52,597 nucleotides of DNA, from positions 1 to 52,597 of the forward strand of contig JALHLV010000025.1 in NCBI GenBank assembly GCA_022844405.1, in the 5' to 3' direction. Of the stretch, positions 49,204-52,597 are shown piece after piece. The notes beneath the pieces are model-generated. The model searched no databases, was not told the origin of the DNA, and saw only the letters and a program-made list of their open reading frames with translations. Made by a program: the position numbers and the translations under genes. Every line of letters starts with the position of its first letter. Position 1 is the stretch's first letter. Origin of the DNA: Sphingomonadales bacterium (GTDB taxonomy: Bacteria; Pseudomonadota; Alphaproteobacteria; SMXS01).

Positions 49204-50456
49204 CGGGCGAACCAGAACACGAGGCCGCTGGCAATCATCGAGGCGAGGAAGCCCGCGCCGACCCGTGCCGCCATGCCAAGGCTGCCGATCCACAGGATGA
49301 TGCCGAGCTTGGCGACCACGTTGACGTAGACGGCGGCCATGACCGCCAGCACGCCCACGGCCGGATCCAGCCCGGCGGTCACCATCTGCGCCGCCGTCAG
49401 CGTCGGCGCGTCCACGTCGGTCAGCCCGGCCAGGGCCGAAACCGCCAGCAGCCCCGAATTGCCCAGCCAGTCGCGCACTCCCGCCGAGGCGACCATCACC
49501 ACCGCCAGCAGGACTCCGAAGCGCAGCGGCACCTTGAGATCGAAAGGCTCGACCATCTCCCGCGCCGTCTCTTCGGTCCGGATCGGCGTGCGCGGCCAGA
49601 TCGCCGCGAGCACGACGAGGCTCGCCGCGGTCATGGCGCCGAGCGGCAGCGCCAGCCGCCAGGCGAGCGTCGGCGAGAACACCGCGCAGGTGCCCAGCAC
49701 GCGCAGATACATCACGGTGGAACCCGCCAGCGCCGCGGCGGCCGACACCGGCTCCATGGCCTTGGCGCCCCGCGACAGCTTTGACATGGCCACCGCGATG
49801 GCGGTCGAGGAGGTCATGCCTCCGAGGAAGCCGGTCACCATCATCCCGCGCTTGGGCCCGACCCATTTGACCGCCAGGTAACCGCCGAACGACATGGCGC
49901 TGATCAGCACCACCATCAGCCAGATGGTATAGGGGTTGAGCGCGTTCCATGGGCCGAATCCCCGGTTCGGCAGCACCGGCAGGATGACCAGCGACATCAC
50001 CAGCAGCCGGAACGCCGCCAGCATCTCCTTGCGCTCGAGGGTCTCCAGCCAGTGGTGCAGCGACGGCTTCAGGCCCAGCAGCACCGTGACCACCACAGCG
50101 CTCGCCACCGCGACCTGATGCTCACCGAATCCCGCGATCACGCCCAGTGCGAAGGTCAGCACCAGGGCGATTTCGGTGGTGATGCTCCGGTCCGCGGACT
50201 GCCGCCGGCTGACGATCAGCGACATGACCACCAGTCCGCCCGCCACCAGCGCGATCGCCGCCAGCGCGGCTACGCCGTAATTCCGCGACAGAATGGCGGC
50301 CACGCCGCCCAGCAGGCCGAACAGCGAGAAGGTGCGCAGGCCCGCGACGCGCCCGCCCTCGGGCCGGTCGCGTTGCGACCAGCCGCGCTCGACGCCGATC
50401 ATGGCGCCGATGCCCAGCGCGATGGCGAGGTCGAGGAGAGGCTTGGCGTCGGTCAT
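49200..50456 (-). CDS. MgtC/SapB family and DUF4010 membrane protein
   Basis: A 418-residue inner-membrane protein. The N-terminal MgtC-like domain begins IALGIGAMIGVERGWSQRDR and contains VAGLRTFSLFGLLGGVAAIL; after about five helices comes a DUF4010 region (FGGYLAVKWVGPKRGMMVTG, FLGGMTSSTAIAVAMSKLSR), for about eleven helices in all. MgtC proteins act in magnesium limitation and membrane energetics, but the role of this longer form is not settled. The stop codon lies inside a perfect hairpin. Confidence 0.87.
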   Translation of the reverse strand: MTDAKPLLDLAIALGIGAMIGVERGWSQRDRPEGGRVAGLRTFSLFGLLGGVAAILSRNYGVAALAAIALVAGGLVVMSLIVSRRQSADRSITTEIALVLTFALGVIAGFGEHQVAVASAVVVTVLLGLKPSLHHWLETLERKEMLAAFRLLVMSLVILPVLPNRGFGPWNALNPYTIWLMVVLISAMSFGGYLAVKWVGPKRGMMVTGFLGGMTSSTAIAVAMSKLSRGAKAMEPVSAAAALAGSTVMYLRVLGTCAVFSPTLAWRLALPLGAMTAASLVVLAAIWPRTPIRTEETAREMVEPFDLKVPLRFGVLLAVVMVASAGVRDWLGNSGLLAVSALAGLTDVDAPTLTAAQMVTAGLDPAVGVLAVMAAVYVNVVAKLGIILWIGSLGMAARVGAGFLASMIASGLVFWFAR

Positions 50457-50530
50457 CGTCGGGGCACCGGACTGTGAGGCTGGGCGACATGGTACGCCAG
50501 GGGCGGCGCGATATCACGATACGTCCCAGT

Positions 50531-50558
50531 TTGCGCGGCCAGTTGAACACACTATAAG
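50531..50558 (+). promoter_or_regulatory. candidate promoter for the acyl-CoA dehydrogenase gene
   Basis: TTGCGC (50531-50536) and TATAAG (50553-50558) with a 16-base spacer lie about 44 bases before the ATG in the 146-base divergent gap. Activity is inferred. Confidence 0.4.
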
Positions 50559-50602
50559 CGTCCCCGACCAACCCAGCCGAAACGAGAAACCGGGAAGACG
50601 CC

Positions 50603-51757
50603 ATGATCCGCGACCAGGAAATCTTCAGCCAGCTGCGCGACACCATCCGCCGCTTCGTCAATGAGCGCCTGATCCCGGCCGAGGACAGGGTGGTCGAGGA
50701 CAACGCCGTGCCGGCGGAAATCCTGCGGGAGATGCGCGAGATGGGCCTCTATGGCATGACCGTGCCGGAGGACTATGGCGGGCTGGGCCTGACCACCGAG
50801 GAAGAGGCCTACATCATCATGGAGCTGGGCCGTGCGTCGCCGGCCTTCCGCTCGAAGATCGGCACCAACAACGGTATCGGCTCGCAGGGCATCGTCATCG
50901 ACGGCACGCCCGAGCAGAAGGCGCGGTTCCTGCCCAAGGTGGCGTCGGGCGAATATGTCGCGTCCTTCGCGCTCACCGAGCCGGACGCCGGCTCCGACGC
51001 GGCGAGCATCCGCACCACGGCGATCCTCGACGGCAACGAGTACGTGGTGAACGGCACCAAGCGCTATATCACCAATGCCGCCGATGCGTCGATCTTCACC
51101 CTGATGGCACGGACCGACCCGTCGAACAAGGGCGCCGGCGGCGTCTCGGCGTTCATCGTCGAGAAGGACAGCCCCGGCCTCACCGTCGGCAAACCCAACA
51201 GGAAGATGGGCCAGGCCGGCGCCAACGTGTACGACGTGATCTTCGAGGATTGCCGCGTGCCGGCCGCCAATCTGATCGGCGGCGTTCCCGGCCAGGGCTT
51301 CAAGACCGCCATGAAGACGCTGGACCGCGGACGCCTGCACATCTCGGCGCTGTGTGTGGGCGTGTCGCAGCGGCTGGTGGAAGAATCGGTGCGCTATGCC
51401 ATCGACCGCAAGCAGTTCGGCCAGGCCATCGCCGAGTTCCAGCTGGTCCAGGCCATGCTGGCCGACAGCCGCACCGAATCCTACGCCGCCCAGTGCATGG
51501 TGCTCGATGCCGCCCGCAACTACGACGCCGGCAACCGCAACGTCGGCGACATCGCCGCCTGCAAGTATTTCGCCTCGGAGATGGTGGGCCGCGTCGCCGA
51601 CCGCGCGGTGCAGATCCACGGCGGCGCGGGCTACATGTCCGAATACGCCGTCGAGCGCTTCTACCGCGACGTGCGCATCTTCCGCATCTACGAGGGCACC
51701 TCGCAGATCCAGCAACTGCTGATCGCGCGCAATTTGATCAAGGAGTTCCGCGGGTAA
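50603..51757 (+). CDS. acyl-CoA dehydrogenase
   Basis: A flavin-dependent dehydrogenase of 384 residues that introduces the alpha-beta double bond into acyl-CoA. The FAD/substrate motif is FALTEPDAGSDAASIRTTAI, and the C-terminal domain has QIHGGAGYMSEYAVERFYRD and RIYEGTSQIQQLLIARN, where the Glu in IYEGTSQ is the usual catalytic base. The acyl chain specificity cannot be told. It is monocistronic here. Confidence 0.92.
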   Translation: MIRDQEIFSQLRDTIRRFVNERLIPAEDRVVEDNAVPAEILREMREMGLYGMTVPEDYGGLGLTTEEEAYIIMELGRASPAFRSKIGTNNGIGSQGIVIDGTPEQKARFLPKVASGEYVASFALTEPDAGSDAASIRTTAILDGNEYVVNGTKRYITNAADASIFTLMARTDPSNKGAGGVSAFIVEKDSPGLTVGKPNRKMGQAGANVYDVIFEDCRVPAANLIGGVPGQGFKTAMKTLDRGRLHISALCVGVSQRLVEESVRYAIDRKQFGQAIAEFQLVQAMLADSRTESYAAQCMVLDAARNYDAGNRNVGDIAACKYFASEMVGRVADRAVQIHGGAGYMSEYAVERFYRDVRIFRIYEGTSQIQQLLIARNLIKEFRG

Positions 51758-51800
51758 AGAACGGCTTTAACCGCCACTGGCGACGATCAGGCGGCGTGAT

Positions 51801-52136
51801 CTATTGGCCTATCGTGAGCCGAACCGGCTTGCCGGCCCTGCTCAACATCTCGACAAGCGCGTCGATGGTGAACTTCGTGGTCTTCTTGTTGACCACATCG
51901 GACACTCGGGGACGTGACACCATCAATATCTGGGCAGCGTCGGCCTGCTTCAGGTGATGCTGTTCGATCCAGTCGGCCAACTCGCCCATCAGTTGCTCCT
52001 TGAGCAGGCGGATATCCCTGATCTGCTTGTCAGACGCCGCCCGGAGGCGCTCTGCTTCATCGGGCGCGAATCCCAGTTCGCGAAACAGGTTTGCACCGGG
52101 TTTCGTCACGTGGCGGATTCTGGTGTCAATTGTCAT
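51801..52136 (-). CDS. HigA-type antitoxin (XRE)
   Basis: A 111-residue protein with an N-terminal charged region (TIDTRIRHVTKPGANLFREL) and a C-terminal helix-turn-helix (LKQADAAQILMVSRPRVSDV, VNKKTTKFTIDALVEMLSRA), as in HigA2-type antitoxins. ATG 52136 is chosen over ATG 52154, which lies deeper inside the toxin gene. It overlaps the toxin by 11 bases, so the pair is coupled. Confidence 0.85.
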   Translation of the reverse strand: MTIDTRIRHVTKPGANLFRELGFAPDEAERLRAASDKQIRDIRLLKEQLMGELADWIEQHHLKQADAAQILMVSRPRVSDVVNKKTTKFTIDALVEMLSRAGKPVRLTIGQ

Positions 52137-52476
52137 TGTCGTCTCTCCGTGCACCGATCACGGCGCAATAGCGCGTTTTCGCGATATCCTTGTCACGCCG
52201 GCTTGTCGCCTGGGTCTTTTTCTGGAAGCAATGCAGGACATACACGGCTTCCTCGAACTTCGTCACATACATGATCCGGAAAGCGCCGTCGTTCTCCTTG
52301 ATGCGAATTTCCCGCGTGCCTGCGCCGACGTCGTTGAACGGCTTCCAATCGTCGGGCTCGACGCCTGCCTGAACCTTTCCCAATTGGAAGCCAGCTTGTC
52401 GCCGTGCGTCATCGGGGAAACCCAAGAGATCGTCATATGACGATCCCACCCAGAGGATCTGCTTCTCGTCTTCCAT
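52126..52476 (-). CDS. HigB/Gp49-like toxin
   Basis: A 116-residue RelE-superfamily toxin of the Gp49/HigB type. It begins MEDEKQILWVGSSYDDLLGF and carries TREIRIKENDGAFRIMYVTK and the typical C-terminal segment HCFQKKTQATSRRDKDIAKT, comparable to the remnant at 39043. ATG 52476 is preferred; the open frame upstream to 52566 is unlikely coding. It overlaps the HigA gene by 11 bases. Confidence 0.85.
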   Translation of the reverse strand: MEDEKQILWVGSSYDDLLGFPDDARRQAGFQLGKVQAGVEPDDWKPFNDVGAGTREIRIKENDGAFRIMYVTKFEEAVYVLHCFQKKTQATSRRDKDIAKTRYCAVIGARRDDNDN

Positions 52477-52597
52477 GACTAGCCCGGATTTCTCACCCCG
52501 CCGATGATTGTTGAGTTGAGGTTGTCGAGGGTTGTGCGGGTTGGCGGATGGGCACGACAAGACCACCGGCGAGATTGCCGCTGGTTTTTGTGAGTTG
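52477..52597. other. window-edge sequence, no gene identified
   Basis: No convincing gene or start was found. On the minus strand the segment GGGGTGAGAAATCCGGGCTA resembles ends of some insertion sequences (IS1380-like ends come to mind), but no transposase is visible and the window ends here. Treat as unassigned. Confidence 0.3.

Overview
The window is a high-GC stretch of an alphaproteobacterial chromosome. Three things support this: the division/wall order murG-murC-murB-ddl-ftsQ-ftsA-ftsZ followed by bamD-recN-ligA; a circularly permuted (two-piece) tmRNA gene, known from Alphaproteobacteria; and the gene pairs hflK-hflC-DUF2065-degP and thyA-folA. A Rhodospirillales-like lineage is my guess, but order and genus cannot be fixed from the sequence. 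Genes are dense, many joined by ATGA/GTGA overlaps. The only stretch above 300 bases without a protein gene is the tmRNA locus.

Layout. 1-12171: end of the dcw cluster, then bamD, recN and ligA; no lpxC lies between ftsZ and bamD. 12245-15931 (-): a small membrane protein, prmA and a UvrD/PcrA helicase. 16051-17904: an AsmA-family protein with a Tyr/Pro/Asp-rich tail. 17936-21818 (-): a ribbon-helix-helix protein, class II and class I fumarases side by side, and the ClpXP adaptor SspB. 21900-22929: a zinc-type SmtB/ArsR repressor with a CDF-like transporter and a recognisable operator. 22931-23960 (-): a RelE/XRE toxin-antitoxin pair just downstream of the permuted tmRNA. 24068-25356: thyA-folA. 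25438-30573: Mrp/ApbC (-), then hflK-hflC-DUF2065-degP with a clear terminator. 30836-33196 (-): a lipoprotein subtilase autotransporter. 33313-35307: HbpS/GlcG-like protein, LysE-type exporter, and a lower-GC patch with a permuted-papain (YiiX-like) protein and an unknown small ORF.

35377-38819 is a catabolic-looking module: PhyH oxygenase and EthD protein on the minus strand, divergent from a Rieske oxygenase and an enoyl-CoA hydratase, with a palindrome in the 56-bp shared promoter. 38769-39497 is a scar: a second, diverged copy of the hydratase 3' end lies 677 bp downstream, and between the copies are a REP-like palindrome, the tail of a HigB toxin and an intact HigA antitoxin. 39567-46722 (-) is an apparent operon of a CurA-like oxidoreductase, two large paralogous secreted TPR proteins that share an unusual C-terminal motif, and a divergent isoaspartyl-methyltransferase-like protein. 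46820-49113 is a polyphosphate pair (PPK2 and CYTH-CHAD). The end holds an MgtC/DUF4010 membrane protein, an acyl-CoA dehydrogenase and a HigBA toxin-antitoxin pair.

Most of the window is conserved housekeeping. The best candidates for undescribed biology are the paired TPR/methyltransferase operon, the PhyH-EthD/Rieske-hydratase module, the YiiX-like patch, and the clustering of a RelE toxin, tmRNA and SspB. All functions are inferred from sequence recognition alone; no database search was run.
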